Assembly: GCF_900155365.1 (NCBI RefSeq)
Contig: NZ_LT699743.1
Location: 250,219-314,218, forward strand
Reading direction: 5' to 3'
Source: Collinsella bouchesdurhonensis
GTDB lineage: Bacteria > Actinomycetota > Coriobacteriia > Coriobacteriales > Coriobacteriaceae
Length of the DNA stretch: 64,000 nt
Part shown: piece by piece, positions 1 through 8,045 of the stretch
Numbering within the stretch: position 1 is the stretch's first letter
How the letters are laid out: each line of letters opens with the position of its first letter
Notes under the pieces: model-generated
The model's database searches: none
Told to the model about the DNA's origin: nothing
The model's input: only the letters and a program-made list of their open reading frames with translations
Translations under genes and position numbers: made by a program

Positions 1-165
1 GTTGTGAAAAACACGTCCTTCGTGCGCATCTGCGACTTCGACGAAATCACCGCCGTCATCACCGACCGTCCCCTCGACGCCAAATGGCACGAGGCGCTGC
101 GCAGCAAAGGCTGCAGCATCATCGACGACGACAGGGAGACGAGCACTCCAGAACTTCTCGGATAA
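1..165 (+). CDS. DeoR-family regulator, C-terminal end (cut by window edge)
   Basis: Only the last 54 codons are present; the gene begins left of the window. The frame reads from base 1 to a TAA at 163-165. The visible part carries a conserved-looking 'AVITD' strand followed by a stretch ending 'LRSKGCSII', which resembles the end of the sugar-phosphate sensing (NagB/RpiA-like) domain of DeoR/GlpR regulators, where a late 'ITD' segment is typical. The DNA-binding domain cannot be seen. Its place just before a glycerol-3-phosphate oxidation operon makes a GlpR-like role plausible, but that is inference from context. A factor-independent terminator follows directly. Confidence 0.6.
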   Translation, partial: VVKNTSFVRICDFDEITAVITDRPLDAKWHEALRSKGCSIIDDDRETSTPELLG

Positions 166-206
166 CGACCGGCCCCTCTCTTCATTTTCACATTTTTCAA
201 GCTCGA

Positions 207-255
207 GGATATTCAACGCACCTACACATGGCGTTGAATATCCTTGTTTTTTATT
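207..255 (+). terminator. rho-independent terminator after the DeoR-type gene
   Basis: Perfect 13-bp arms (GGATATTCAACGC at 207-219 and its complement at 231-243) enclose an 11-nt loop and run into a T-rich tail (TTGTTTTTTATT). It lies 42 bases after the stop codon. Confidence 0.85.
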
Positions 256-421
256 GTTTCTCGCACATATATCTTCGATAGATCGTATTACCCCCCCCCG
301 AAATCGCCTTCCATTTACCGAAGATAAACGGTTTTTCATTGCCATATTTTGATTTATGTTGATTATTATTGCCAGTGAGACAATATGTCCACATTCTCCC
401 AAAGGGAACCTTGGAGGCCAT

Positions 422-1867
422 ATGATTGCATGCGATATCGCCATCATAGGTGGAGGCATCATAGGCTGTGCCATAGCGCGAGAACTATCGCGCTATTCGC
501 CCCAGACGCTCGTTGTCGAAGCAGCCAATGACATTGCCTGCGGAACCACCAAAGCAAACGGGGGTCTTATCCACTCTGGGTACGACCCCGCGCCTGGAAC
601 CATGAAAAGCAAGGTGAACGCACGTGGCAACAAGCTCTACAGCGCTTGGTCAAAAGAGCTTGGCTTTGAGTTTAAAAGAACCGGATCTATGGTGCTGGCG
701 TTTACCCAAAGCGACTGTGCGCACCTGCAAACGCTTCTCGAAAACGGTCGGGCGAATGGCGTGGACGGGCTGGAAATCATCGGTCCCGAACGGATCCATG
801 AGCTCGAACCCCAGGCTTCACCTGACGCCATCCAGGCGCTCTATTGCCCCCATACAGGCATCGTTGACCCCTTTGATGTAGCCATCTCAGCTGCAGAAAA
901 CGCCGCCGCAAACGGCGTCGAGTTTTTGCTCAACGCCCCTGCCCGCAGCATCGAACAGCAAAATGACACCTTTATCCTGCATACGCCCAAGGGAGATATC
1001 TCCGCAAAATGGCTCATAAATGCAGCGGGATGCTACGCAGACGTCATCTCCGACATGGCCGGCGGAGAGCATTTTGAAATCGGCTGGCGCCAGGGCAATC
1101 TGTTGGTTCTCGACAAGAACGTCACGGCCAAGTCGATCATGCCCATCTATCCCGTCCCCACCCCAACAACAAAGGGTGTTGTCGTAATGGGAACGGTCCA
1201 TGGCAATATCCTCATCGGATCCACTGCCATCATGCGCGAAAAGGGCGACCTCTCCTGCTACGCTGCAGATATCGAAGAGCTCATGGCGGGTGCCACAAAA
1301 CTCGTGCCGTCTCTTGACGTGCGCTCATCTATTCGACAATTCGCTGGCGGCCGCGCCGTTATCACCGATACAAACGATTTCTTCATTGGTCAATCCAAAC
1401 TGCAGCACCGCCTGTTCCAAGCAGCGGGCATCCAGTCTCCCGGCATCGCCAGCGCCCCGGCCATCGCGGAATATATGGTCGAGTGCCTTCGCAACGCAGG
1501 AGTTCCCCTGCCCCAAAACCCAAATTTCAACCCCATTCGTCATGCACCGGAAGATTTCGACATTGCCTCCATTGAGCATCAAGACGAGCTCATCCAGGGC
1601 GATCCCGCATGGGGGCGCATTGTTTGCCGCTGCGAAACGGTCCCTGAAGCAGAAATCGTTGCCGCTATCCACCGCACGCCTGGCGCCACCTCCGTCGAAG
1701 GCGTCAAACGCCGTTGCCGTGCTGGAATGGGCCGTTGCCAGAGCGGTTTTTGCCAAAGCCGCGTCGTGGACATTTTGTCCCGCGAGTTGGGTATAGCCCC
1801 TGCTAGGGTTCTTTTAGAGAACCCCGGCTCCGAAATAGTCCTCGGTCCCGTGAAGGGCGATGATTAA
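422..1867 (+). CDS. glpA: FAD-dependent glycerol-3-phosphate dehydrogenase, GlpA type
   Basis: This 481-residue flavoprotein should oxidise sn-glycerol 3-phosphate to dihydroxyacetone phosphate. The N-terminus has the dinucleotide-binding motif GGGIIG near residue 10, followed by a DAO-type oxidoreductase fold. The C-terminal ~60 residues form a BFD-like [2Fe-2S] domain with the cysteine pattern CRCETV followed by CRAGMGRCQSGFC, the mark of the anaerobic GlpA branch. I chose the ATG at 422 because GGAGG sits 5 bases before it; an open frame continues upstream to 356 but lacks a ribosome site. It is first in a three-gene operon; the next ATG directly follows its stop. Function is well supported by domain order and operon; the direct electron acceptor is not visible. 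Confidence 0.88.
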   Translation: MIACDIAIIGGGIIGCAIARELSRYSPQTLVVEAANDIACGTTKANGGLIHSGYDPAPGTMKSKVNARGNKLYSAWSKELGFEFKRTGSMVLAFTQSDCAHLQTLLENGRANGVDGLEIIGPERIHELEPQASPDAIQALYCPHTGIVDPFDVAISAAENAAANGVEFLLNAPARSIEQQNDTFILHTPKGDISAKWLINAAGCYADVISDMAGGEHFEIGWRQGNLLVLDKNVTAKSIMPIYPVPTPTTKGVVVMGTVHGNILIGSTAIMREKGDLSCYAADIEELMAGATKLVPSLDVRSSIRQFAGGRAVITDTNDFFIGQSKLQHRLFQAAGIQSPGIASAPAIAEYMVECLRNAGVPLPQNPNFNPIRHAPEDFDIASIEHQDELIQGDPAWGRIVCRCETVPEAEIVAAIHRTPGATSVEGVKRRCRAGMGRCQSGFCQSRVVDILSRELGIAPARVLLENPGSEIVLGPVKGDD

Positions 1868-3145
1868 ATGAACGAGATTACCTATGACGTCGTCGTTATC
1901 GGCGGTGGCCCCGCGGGCATGGCTGCAGCCCTCAAGGCGGCCGACGCCGGCGCTTCTACCGCAATCGTCGAACGCAATGCTCAACTCGGTGGCATCCTGC
2001 GCCAGTGCATTCACCCCGGCTTTGGCCTCACCTATTTCAAAGAAGAGCTCACCGGTCCCGAGTATGCCCAGCGTTTCATCGACCGTGTAGAAGACTCCCC
2101 CATCAAGGTCTACCTGGGCTCCATGGTGCTCTCTATCCACCATGACGACGAGTCTGGCACGTCAGACGTCGTCTTCATGAGCGAAACAGGCATGGTAACC
2201 CTCACTGCCCATGCGGTGGTCCTCGCCATGGGCTGCCGCGAGCGCACACGCTCCGAGATCAAAATCCCCGGCAGCCGTCCTGCCGGCGTCTTTACCGCGG
2301 GCCTCGCACAGCGCTACATCAACATCGAGAATCTCAAGCCCGGAAGCCGCTTTGTCATCCTGGGTTCTGGCGACATCGGCCTTATCATGGCGCGCCGCCT
2401 GGCGCTCGAGGGCTTTGAGGTCGAGGGCGTCTACGAGCTCATGCCCTATGCCAATGGCCTGCACCGCAATGTCAAAAACTGCCTCGAGGATTTTGGCATC
2501 CCCCTGCATCTCTCCACCACGGTCACCCGTGTGATTGGCAAAAACCGCGTTGAAGCGGTAGAGGTCTCGCAAGTCGACGAGCAGCTGCATCCCATCGAGG
2601 GAACGCAGCACACAATTCCCTGCGACGCGCTGCTGCTTTCTGTGGGCCTCATCCCCGAAAACGAGGTCTCAGCTGCGGCTGGCGTGAAGCTCAATCCACG
2701 CACGCGCGGCGCCGTTGTAGACGAATCGCTCGAAACCACCGTTCCGGGCATTTTCTCATGCGGCAACGTACTACATGTACATGATCTTGCCGACAACGTG
2801 ACGCGCGAGGCAGAGCGCGCGGGCGCCGCCGCAGCCGCATATGCCGCGGGCACGCTCGCTGCCACTAGCGAGAGTGTCCCCATCAACGCCGGAGGCATCG
2901 CCAGCTATGTGGTGCCGGCACGCCTCACGCGCGGGGAGGCCGCAAAACTGTTCTTCCGCGTTCGCCGCCCCGTCACGCGCGCGCACGTGCGCATCACCGT
3001 CGATGGTGCCACTGCACTCGAGGGCAAACCGCGCTCGTTTATCCCCAGCATCATGGAGTCCTTCCCGCTACCGGCAAAACTTGCTGCCGCGGCAAAAGAA
3101 TCCATCGAGATCAGCGTTATCGAGGAGGACGATGACCATGAGTAA
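1868..3145 (+). CDS. NAD(P)/FAD-dependent oxidoreductase of the glycerol-3-phosphate operon
   Basis: A 425-residue pyridine nucleotide-disulfide-type flavoprotein. It has an N-terminal FAD motif (VVIGGGPAGMAAA, residue ~10), the segment GGILRQCIHPGFGL near residue 40 that is usual in this subgroup, and a second nucleotide-binding motif VILGSGDIGL near residue 165. The family occurs between GlpA and a DUF1667 protein in many anaerobic Firmicutes and Coriobacteria, where it is thought to pass electrons from the GlpA flavin onward, replacing GlpB/GlpC. The ATG abuts the glpA stop, so translational coupling is likely. The 3' end overlaps the next gene by 8 bases. The family and context are clear; the electron partner is not. 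Confidence 0.85.
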   Translation: MNEITYDVVVIGGGPAGMAAALKAADAGASTAIVERNAQLGGILRQCIHPGFGLTYFKEELTGPEYAQRFIDRVEDSPIKVYLGSMVLSIHHDDESGTSDVVFMSETGMVTLTAHAVVLAMGCRERTRSEIKIPGSRPAGVFTAGLAQRYINIENLKPGSRFVILGSGDIGLIMARRLALEGFEVEGVYELMPYANGLHRNVKNCLEDFGIPLHLSTTVTRVIGKNRVEAVEVSQVDEQLHPIEGTQHTIPCDALLLSVGLIPENEVSAAAGVKLNPRTRGAVVDESLETTVPGIFSCGNVLHVHDLADNVTREAERAGAAAAAYAAGTLAATSESVPINAGGIASYVVPARLTRGEAAKLFFRVRRPVTRAHVRITVDGATALEGKPRSFIPSIMESFPLPAKLAAAAKESIEISVIEEDDDHE

Positions 3146-3515
3146 CTGCACGGTCAAAGACTTCTATTGCACGGTGTGCCCATCCGAATGCCCCCTTACG
3201 GTAACGCTCGACGAGACCGGCTCCGTAGTTTCCGTCGCCGGCAACAGCTGCCCACGCGGCGAGCGTTTTGGGCGCCAGGAGGCAACGTGTCCCATGCGCG
3301 TCCTCGCCTCGACCGTACGCCTTGAGGGGGCGCATACCGGCGAGCCCCTCATCCCCGTGCGCACGCGCGAAGCCATCCCCCTATCGCTGCAGGCACAAGC
3401 AATGGATGCCATTCGCAAGGCTCGCGTGACCGCTCCCGTCAAAATGGGCGATATCGTACTTGCAAACGTATGTGATACTGGAGTGGACGTGGTCGCCTCT
3501 TGCAGCGCCCGTTAA
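3138..3515 (+). CDS. DUF1667 cysteine-rich protein, third gene of the glp operon
   Basis: A 125-residue protein with a N-terminal cysteine cluster (FYCTVCPSECPL, then CPRGERFGRQEATCP) that could hold an Fe-S cluster or zinc. This fits the DUF1667 family, whose members almost always follow the GlpA-like and NAD/FAD oxidoreductase genes and are assumed to be an electron-transfer subunit. The ATG at 3138 is preceded by GAGGAGG with 9-base spacing and overlaps the end of the upstream gene; an ATG at 3132 is too close to that site. A strong terminator follows, ending the operon. The biochemical role is not established by the sequence. Confidence 0.8.
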   Translation: MSNCTVKDFYCTVCPSECPLTVTLDETGSVVSVAGNSCPRGERFGRQEATCPMRVLASTVRLEGAHTGEPLIPVRTREAIPLSLQAQAMDAIRKARVTAPVKMGDIVLANVCDTGVDVVASCSAR

Positions 3516-3587
3516 TTCAAGATCTAGCCATCTGGCATGCGAGGGTCCCTTTTCACCCTTCTCTTCTCCCCTCGCCCCAGGTGCATG

Positions 3588-3632
3588 CGGACGCGCCCGC
3601 GGCTCCATACCCGGGCGCGTCCGTTTTCTTTT
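3588..3632 (+). terminator. terminator of the glp operon
   Basis: 12-bp GC-rich arms (CGGACGCGCCCG / CGGGCGCGTCCG) with a 12-nt loop, followed by TTTTCTTTT. It lies 72 bases after the DUF1667 stop. Confidence 0.88.
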
Positions 3633-3778
3633 GCTTGTACACCCTCATTGACCGTCTTCCTTGCAAGAACGCGGGCGGACGCCCCCTCTCCTCGATTGCC
3701 CAGGTTGTGGATACCTGCGCGGCACAGCGGCTTCAAGCGAAAAGACGTCTACAGCAAAGAATATCGCCATGCACAACA

Positions 3779-3918
3779 CAAACTTCCTGATTTCAGTACC
3801 AGTATTCGAATTTCTCAAGTAGAGCGCCTTTTGAAAGCACTATTTCCTGCTGTTTTCCTTCCAAATAGATGTCTCTACTTGAAAAAGTGCCGGACTGCTA
3901 CTGAAATCAGGAACTTTG
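3779..3918. repeat. 140-bp long inverted repeat (possible MITE or dispersed palindrome)
   Basis: The ends 3784-3798 and 3899-3913 are perfect 15-bp inverted copies (TTCCTGATTTCAGTA), extending to about 25 bp with two mismatches. Inside them a second pair, TCAAGTAGAG near 3815-3824 and its complement near 3873-3882, is also inverted, with a ~48-bp centre. The rest of the gap from 3640 to 4108 shows no gene I can support. No transposase or clear target duplication is visible. It may be a non-autonomous mobile element or a structured repeat. Confidence 0.6.
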
Positions 3919-4108
3919 CTATCAACCTAACCTTTTGCGAACGGAAAGATCCCCAAAGGACCAAGGTCCCGCCACAAGACCCCTCCGCACACACACGATT
4001 CCGAGCCCCGTTCCCGAAAAACACGCTCGAAACAGTCAAAAAATGACCGTTCACCTTATGTTATGCACCTTTTGGAAACTCCTGCCGCCCAAACGGAACG
4101 CAAACGGG

Positions 4109-4138
4109 TTGCCACGCGCACGGCCACGATGCTACGAT
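4109..4138 (+). promoter_or_regulatory. predicted promoter of the riboflavin ECF operon
   Basis: A -35 TTGCCA (4109-4114) and a -10 TACGAT (4133-4138) are separated by 18 bases, placing the transcript start just before the FMN riboswitch. Prediction by eye only. Confidence 0.5.
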
Positions 4139-4148
4139 GCAGTCGCTG

Positions 4149-4332
4149 TTTCAGGGCGGGGTGAAATTCCCCACTGGCGGTAAATCGGCCGGCGCAATCC
4201 CGCGTCGCGTCCCCGACAACGGTTGCCGGGTGTACATCCGATAAGCCCGCGAGCCTGGCTGGCATTGGGTTGCCTGCAGGCCGATCCGGTGAGAATCCGG
4301 TGCCAACGGTTAGAGTCCGGATGGAAGAGGCA
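4149..4332 (+). promoter_or_regulatory. FMN riboswitch (RFN element)
   Basis: All signature blocks of the RFN element are present in order: TTCAGGGCGGGGTGAAATTC at the start, CCCCACTGGCGGTAAAT, AAGCCCGCGAGC in the middle, GATCCGGTGAGAATCCGGTG and GCCAACGGTTAGAGTCCGGA near the 3' end, closing with GAAGAGGC. The element is known to bind flavin mononucleotide and to shut down expression by termination or by hiding the ribosome site. It ends 9 bases before the ribU ATG, so it covers the ribU initiation region; control of translation start is the simplest reading, since I see no separate terminator between it and the gene. Confidence 0.97.
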
Positions 4333-4341
4333 GGTGATCTC

Positions 4342-4929
4342 ATGTCTGAGCAGTCTACGCATATCCAATTTCAAAACACCAACAGGTGGGAGACTAAACA
4401 ATTGGTCACCATGGCACTCATGTGCGCCATCGGTGCGATCTTCATGTATGTGCAAATCCCCATTCTTCCCTCGGCTCCATTTTTGAGCTATGACCCCTCA
4501 CTGGTGCCGGCCATGGTCTGCGGCTTTGCCTACGGTCCCGTATCGGGCCTTACCGTTGGCGTGCTCGCCGTGGTCATCCACGCGCTCACCACGGGCGACT
4601 GGGTCGGTGGCCTCATGAACATCGTGGCGGCGATCTTCTTTATCCTGCCTGCCGCGCTCGCCTACAAGAAGCTCCACAGCTTCCGCGGCGCCGTGACCGG
4701 TCTTATCCTGGGCATCATCTTTGCCACAGCAGCATCCATCGTCTCCAACCTCACCATCGGCGTGTGGTTCTGGTATCCCTCGATGGACTTCATCATGCCG
4801 CTCATCGGCCCGGCGATCATCCCCTTCAACCTCATTAAGACCGCGCTCAACTCCGTGCTGACGCTTGCCGTGTACAAGGCAATCTCGAACCTTATCACGC
4901 CCGAAAAGCAGCAGGTTAAGGGCAAGTAA
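4342..4929 (+). CDS. ribU: riboflavin ECF transporter S component RibU
   Basis: A 195-residue integral membrane protein with five to six hydrophobic segments from residue ~25 on. The family features are an N-terminal segment ending in MYVQIPILPSAPFLSYDPS (the loop that recognises flavin in RibU) and a glycine-rich VCGFAYGPVSGL helix. It binds riboflavin outside the cell and delivers it through an ECF module. The start at 4342 lies right after the FMN riboswitch, which confirms the substrate. The stop overlaps the ATG of the ATPase gene (TAATG), so the S component and its energising module are co-translated. Confidence 0.93.
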   Translation: MSEQSTHIQFQNTNRWETKQLVTMALMCAIGAIFMYVQIPILPSAPFLSYDPSLVPAMVCGFAYGPVSGLTVGVLAVVIHALTTGDWVGGLMNIVAAIFFILPAALAYKKLHSFRGAVTGLILGIIFATAASIVSNLTIGVWFWYPSMDFIMPLIGPAIIPFNLIKTALNSVLTLAVYKAISNLITPEKQQVKGK

Positions 4930-6737
4930 TGATCTCGTGCAAAGACATTTCGTTTTCCTACGACGGCAAGGTCCCCACGCTCTCGAATATCACGCTCGAC
5001 ATTGCTGACGGCGAATTTCTGTGCATCCTCGGCGGAAACGGCTCCGGCAAGTCAACCCTCGCCAAGCACTTAAACGCCTTACTCGTGCCCGATAGCGGCA
5101 GCGTCGAGGTCGACGGCCTGAACACCTCCGACCCGCAGCTGGTCTACGACGTACGCTCGCGCGTAGGCATGGTGTTTCAAAACCCCGACGATCAACTGGT
5201 CGCCACGCTCGTGGAAAACGATATTGCCTTTGGACCAGAGAACCTGGGCGTCCCCACAAACGAACTTTCGCAGCGCGTGGCGGACGCCCTTGCAAGCGTG
5301 GGCCTCATGGGCTTTGACCAGCACGAGACCCACGCTCTCTCGGGCGGACAAAAGCAACGCGTAGCCATTGCCGGCGCCCTTGCCATGCACCCCGAAGTGC
5401 TTATTTTGGACGAGGCGTCCTCGATGCTCGATCCGCGCGGCCGCCATGGTCTACTCAAGGTGTGCCAGGAGCTCAATCATGCGGGCATGACCATCGTGAT
5501 GATCACCCATTTTATGGAGGAAGCGGCCCTTGCCGATCGCGTCGTGGTCCTCGATCGCGGACGTATCGCCTTGGAAGGCACGCCCGAAGAAATCCTCACC
5601 CGCGCCGACGAGCTGCATTCCCTCAATCTCGAGGAGCCCTTTGCTTGCCAGCTCGCGCTGGAGCTCAAAAGACGCGGACTGGATATCAGGCCCCATGTTG
5701 ACGAAGAATCGGTTGTTACCGAGATTCGCGCCGCCATGGGACGTCATATCGAAACGTCCTTATGCGAGGAAATCGCGGCGAGCGATGAGGCGCCGCAAAG
5801 CAGTGACGCTGCCCCGCTCATCCAGTTTGAGCACGTGTATTACAGCTACGAAAAGTCCACCCGCGAGCGAGCGCGACGCCGCAAGAAGAACGCACCGGCA
5901 GCACAAGCCGCCGAATGGGGCAACGATCCCAACGCCGTTTGGGCCCTGCGCGACATCTCCTTTGATGTGCACGAAGGCGAAATGCTCGGCATCGCGGGCC
6001 ACACCGGATCGGGCAAATCGACCATCATCCAGCACATGAACGGCCTTGTTCATCCCACGCAGGGGCGCGTGCTGCTCCAAGGTGTCAGCATGGCGGACAA
6101 GCACGTCAACGAGACGGCAAAGACCACTGTCGGCATGGTATTCCAATACCCGGAACATCAGCTCTTTGCCAACACCGTTTTTGAAGACGTTGCCTTTGGA
6201 CCTCAAAACCTGGGTTTATCCGCCAATGAGGTCACCGAGCGCGTGCTCGAGGCCCTCCGACTCGTAGGCCTTGATGCCGATGAAGTTGCGCAGAAAAGCC
6301 CCTTTGAACTCTCTGGCGGTCAGCAGCGCCGCTGCGCTTTTGCCGGCGTGCTCGCCATGCGCCCCCGTGTACTCGTGCTCGACGAGCCTGTTGCCGGCCT
6401 CGACCCTGCCGCTCGTACAGAGTTTCTGCAGCTCATCGATGACCTTCATGCCCGCGGGCTCACCATCGTCATGGTGTCGCACAGCATGGAGGATATCGCC
6501 ACCCACTGTGACCGCGTCCTCATTATGAACAAGGGCAGCATCGTCTCGCTTGGCACGCCGCGCGAGGTCTTTGCAAGCGACCGCGACCTCAAATCCATCG
6601 GCTTGGGACTGCCCGCCCCACAGCATATGGCGTGCCTTCTGCGTGACGCTGGCATCCCCTTGCCCCGTCGCCGCCTCTATTCCACCAAGACGCTTGTCGA
6701 AAGCATCGTTGCTCTTGCCGCCGGAGGTGTTGCGTAA
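4929..6737 (+). CDS. ECF transporter ATPase, two ABC domains fused in one chain
   Basis: A 602-residue protein holding two complete ABC ATPase domains, equivalent to EcfA1 and EcfA2 joined. Domain 1 has Walker A GGNGSGKST (~residue 35), Q-loop FQNPDDQLVA, signature LSGGQKQR and Walker B LILDEASSMLDP. Domain 2, from about residue 290, has GHTGSGKST, FQYPEHQLFANTVFEDVAFG, LSGGQQRRCAFAG and LVLDEPVAGLDP. The Q-loop style 'NPDDQ/YPEHQ' is typical of ECF ATPases. A charged linker (residues ~320-345, RERARRRKKN) joins the halves. It overlaps ribU by one base and ecfT by one base. The protein powers vitamin import at the cytoplasmic face of the membrane. Confidence 0.92.
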   Translation: MISCKDISFSYDGKVPTLSNITLDIADGEFLCILGGNGSGKSTLAKHLNALLVPDSGSVEVDGLNTSDPQLVYDVRSRVGMVFQNPDDQLVATLVENDIAFGPENLGVPTNELSQRVADALASVGLMGFDQHETHALSGGQKQRVAIAGALAMHPEVLILDEASSMLDPRGRHGLLKVCQELNHAGMTIVMITHFMEEAALADRVVVLDRGRIALEGTPEEILTRADELHSLNLEEPFACQLALELKRRGLDIRPHVDEESVVTEIRAAMGRHIETSLCEEIAASDEAPQSSDAAPLIQFEHVYYSYEKSTRERARRRKKNAPAAQAAEWGNDPNAVWALRDISFDVHEGEMLGIAGHTGSGKSTIIQHMNGLVHPTQGRVLLQGVSMADKHVNETAKTTVGMVFQYPEHQLFANTVFEDVAFGPQNLGLSANEVTERVLEALRLVGLDADEVAQKSPFELSGGQQRRCAFAGVLAMRPRVLVLDEPVAGLDPAARTEFLQLIDDLHARGLTIVMVSHSMEDIATHCDRVLIMNKGSIVSLGTPREVFASDRDLKSIGLGLPAPQHMACLLRDAGIPLPRRRLYSTKTLVESIVALAAGGVA

Positions 6738-7534
6738 TGGAAGCCTTCTCCTTTGGCAGCTACTACGCCGGGCGCTCGTTTATCCATCGCCTTGACCCTC
6801 GCACCAAGCTGCTTGCCGGTTTTGGCTTTTTGTTCATCGCTCTGGCCTCGCACACCTTCCCGGCGCTCGCCGTGCTCGCTATCGGCATTGGCATTTCGTA
6901 TGCCTTGGCGCGCATTCCCGTGCACTACGCCGTGCGCTCCGTGGCGCCGCTCATGGTGCTTGTAGCATTCGTTGCCATCCTTACACTCTTCACCGAACAG
7001 AGCGGTCGGATCCTTTTTCATCTGGGCTTCATCCAGATTAGCGAGGGCAGCATCTATTCATGCTGTTTTATCGCATGCCGCATGTTTTTGATGATGTGCG
7101 GGATGAGCCTTGTCACCATGACCACCACCACACTCGACCTTACGCAGGCAGTCGAGAAGCTGCTCATGCCCCTTGCGCGCGTCGGTTTCCCGGCACATGA
7201 GATTGGCATGATCTTAGGCATCGCCCTGCGCTTTATGCCCCAGTTTGCAACCGAACTCTCCCAGACCTATCAAGCACAGGTGAGCCGAGGGGCAAAGGTG
7301 GCAAGCGGCCCCATTGGCAGCTTGAAGTTTCTTTCCTCCATCTCAATCCCGCTGTTTGCAAGCGTGTTTCGTCATGCAGAGACGCTTGCCTCGGCCATGG
7401 ATGCGCGTTGCTACCATGGAGAGGCGGGGCGAACGCGCCTGCACCCACTGCGTTTTTGCGCATATGACGTCGCAGCAGGCATCTTCATGCTCGCACTCAT
7501 CCTTTGTGCCGCAGCCATCATTATCCTGCTCTAA
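6737..7534 (+). CDS. ecfT: ECF transporter transmembrane component EcfT
   Basis: A 265-residue membrane protein that couples the ATPase to the S component. It opens with the family hallmark 'FIHRLDPRTKLLAG' (residues ~15-28), has about five hydrophobic segments, and carries the two cytoplasmic coupling helices with arginine motifs SRGAK (~residue 185) and MDARCYHG (~residue 220), which contact the ATPase grooves. The start overlaps the upstream stop (TAATG). With ribU and the fused ATPase it forms a complete transporter under one FMN riboswitch. Other S components such as BioY at 13658-14200 may share it. Confidence 0.92.
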   Translation: MEAFSFGSYYAGRSFIHRLDPRTKLLAGFGFLFIALASHTFPALAVLAIGIGISYALARIPVHYAVRSVAPLMVLVAFVAILTLFTEQSGRILFHLGFIQISEGSIYSCCFIACRMFLMMCGMSLVTMTTTTLDLTQAVEKLLMPLARVGFPAHEIGMILGIALRFMPQFATELSQTYQAQVSRGAKVASGPIGSLKFLSSISIPLFASVFRHAETLASAMDARCYHGEAGRTRLHPLRFCAYDVAAGIFMLALILCAAAIIILL

Positions 7535-7549
7535 CAGAAGGAGAGCCCT

Positions 7550-7984
7550 ATGGACGATTCCTCCGCCGCCTCCGGCATCGACACCGCACTCACGTACCTT
7601 ACGTCTATCCCCGCCTGGTACCTTGCGACGAGCATAGACAATCAGCCCCATGTGCGTCCCTTCTCGTTTGCCGCCAAGCAAGACGGGAAGCTCTGGTTTT
7701 GCACCGCAACCACCAAAGATGTTTGGCAAGAACTGCTTCAAAACCCTCTGCTCGAGGCTACTGCCTGGTGGCCAGGACACGGCTGGCTTATCCTGCGCGG
7801 CCGCGCCGGCATGGACGGCTGCGTCTCCGATGAGATTCGCGAAGCAGGATGGAAACATCTCGAAAGTCTGGGCGAACACTACGATGGCGCATGCGACCCC
7901 ACGCTCGTCTTCTTTAGCCTCGAGGACCCCAAAGCCTGGATCTGCAACCACGACGAATGGAAGCCCCTCCCCCCTCTAATGTGA
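7550..7984 (+). CDS. pyridoxamine 5'-phosphate oxidase-family protein, copy 1
   Basis: A 144-residue protein of the split-barrel flavin-binding (PNPOx-like) superfamily. The pattern 'SIPAWYLATS...PHVRPFSFAAK.DGKLWFCT' near the N-terminus is the usual FMN-binding barrel edge of this family. A ribosome site AAGGAG precedes the ATG. It is closely similar to the next gene (8046-8477), so the pair arose by tandem duplication. It starts 16 bases after ecfT, and may share its transcript, which would place a likely flavoprotein behind a riboflavin transporter. The substrate is unknown. The stop codon lies inside a palindromic repeat. Confidence 0.8.
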   Translation: MDDSSAASGIDTALTYLTSIPAWYLATSIDNQPHVRPFSFAAKQDGKLWFCTATTKDVWQELLQNPLLEATAWWPGHGWLILRGRAGMDGCVSDEIREAGWKHLESLGEHYDGACDPTLVFFSLEDPKAWICNHDEWKPLPPLM

Positions 7985-8015
7985 CAAAAAGTCGACAGGT
8001 TTAATTTGTCACATT
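7978..8015. repeat. TGTGACAAA palindromic repeat, copy 1
   Basis: An 11-bp perfect inverted repeat (AATGTGACAAA ... TTTGTCACATT) around a 16-nt centre containing GACAGGTTTA. A near-identical element lies at 45321-45354 in the opposite orientation (30 of 34 positions identical). The first copy overlaps the stop codon of the upstream gene. There is no T-run, so it is not a standard terminator. Confidence 0.75.
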
Positions 8016-8045
8016 CCGTCACTCACCACCAAAAAGGAGCCGTTC

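Noticed and set aside
3537-4046. 169-codon plus-strand frame after the glp operon
   Set aside because: It reads through a strong terminator and the inverted repeat, has no ribosome site, and its Arg/Pro-rich product has no family.
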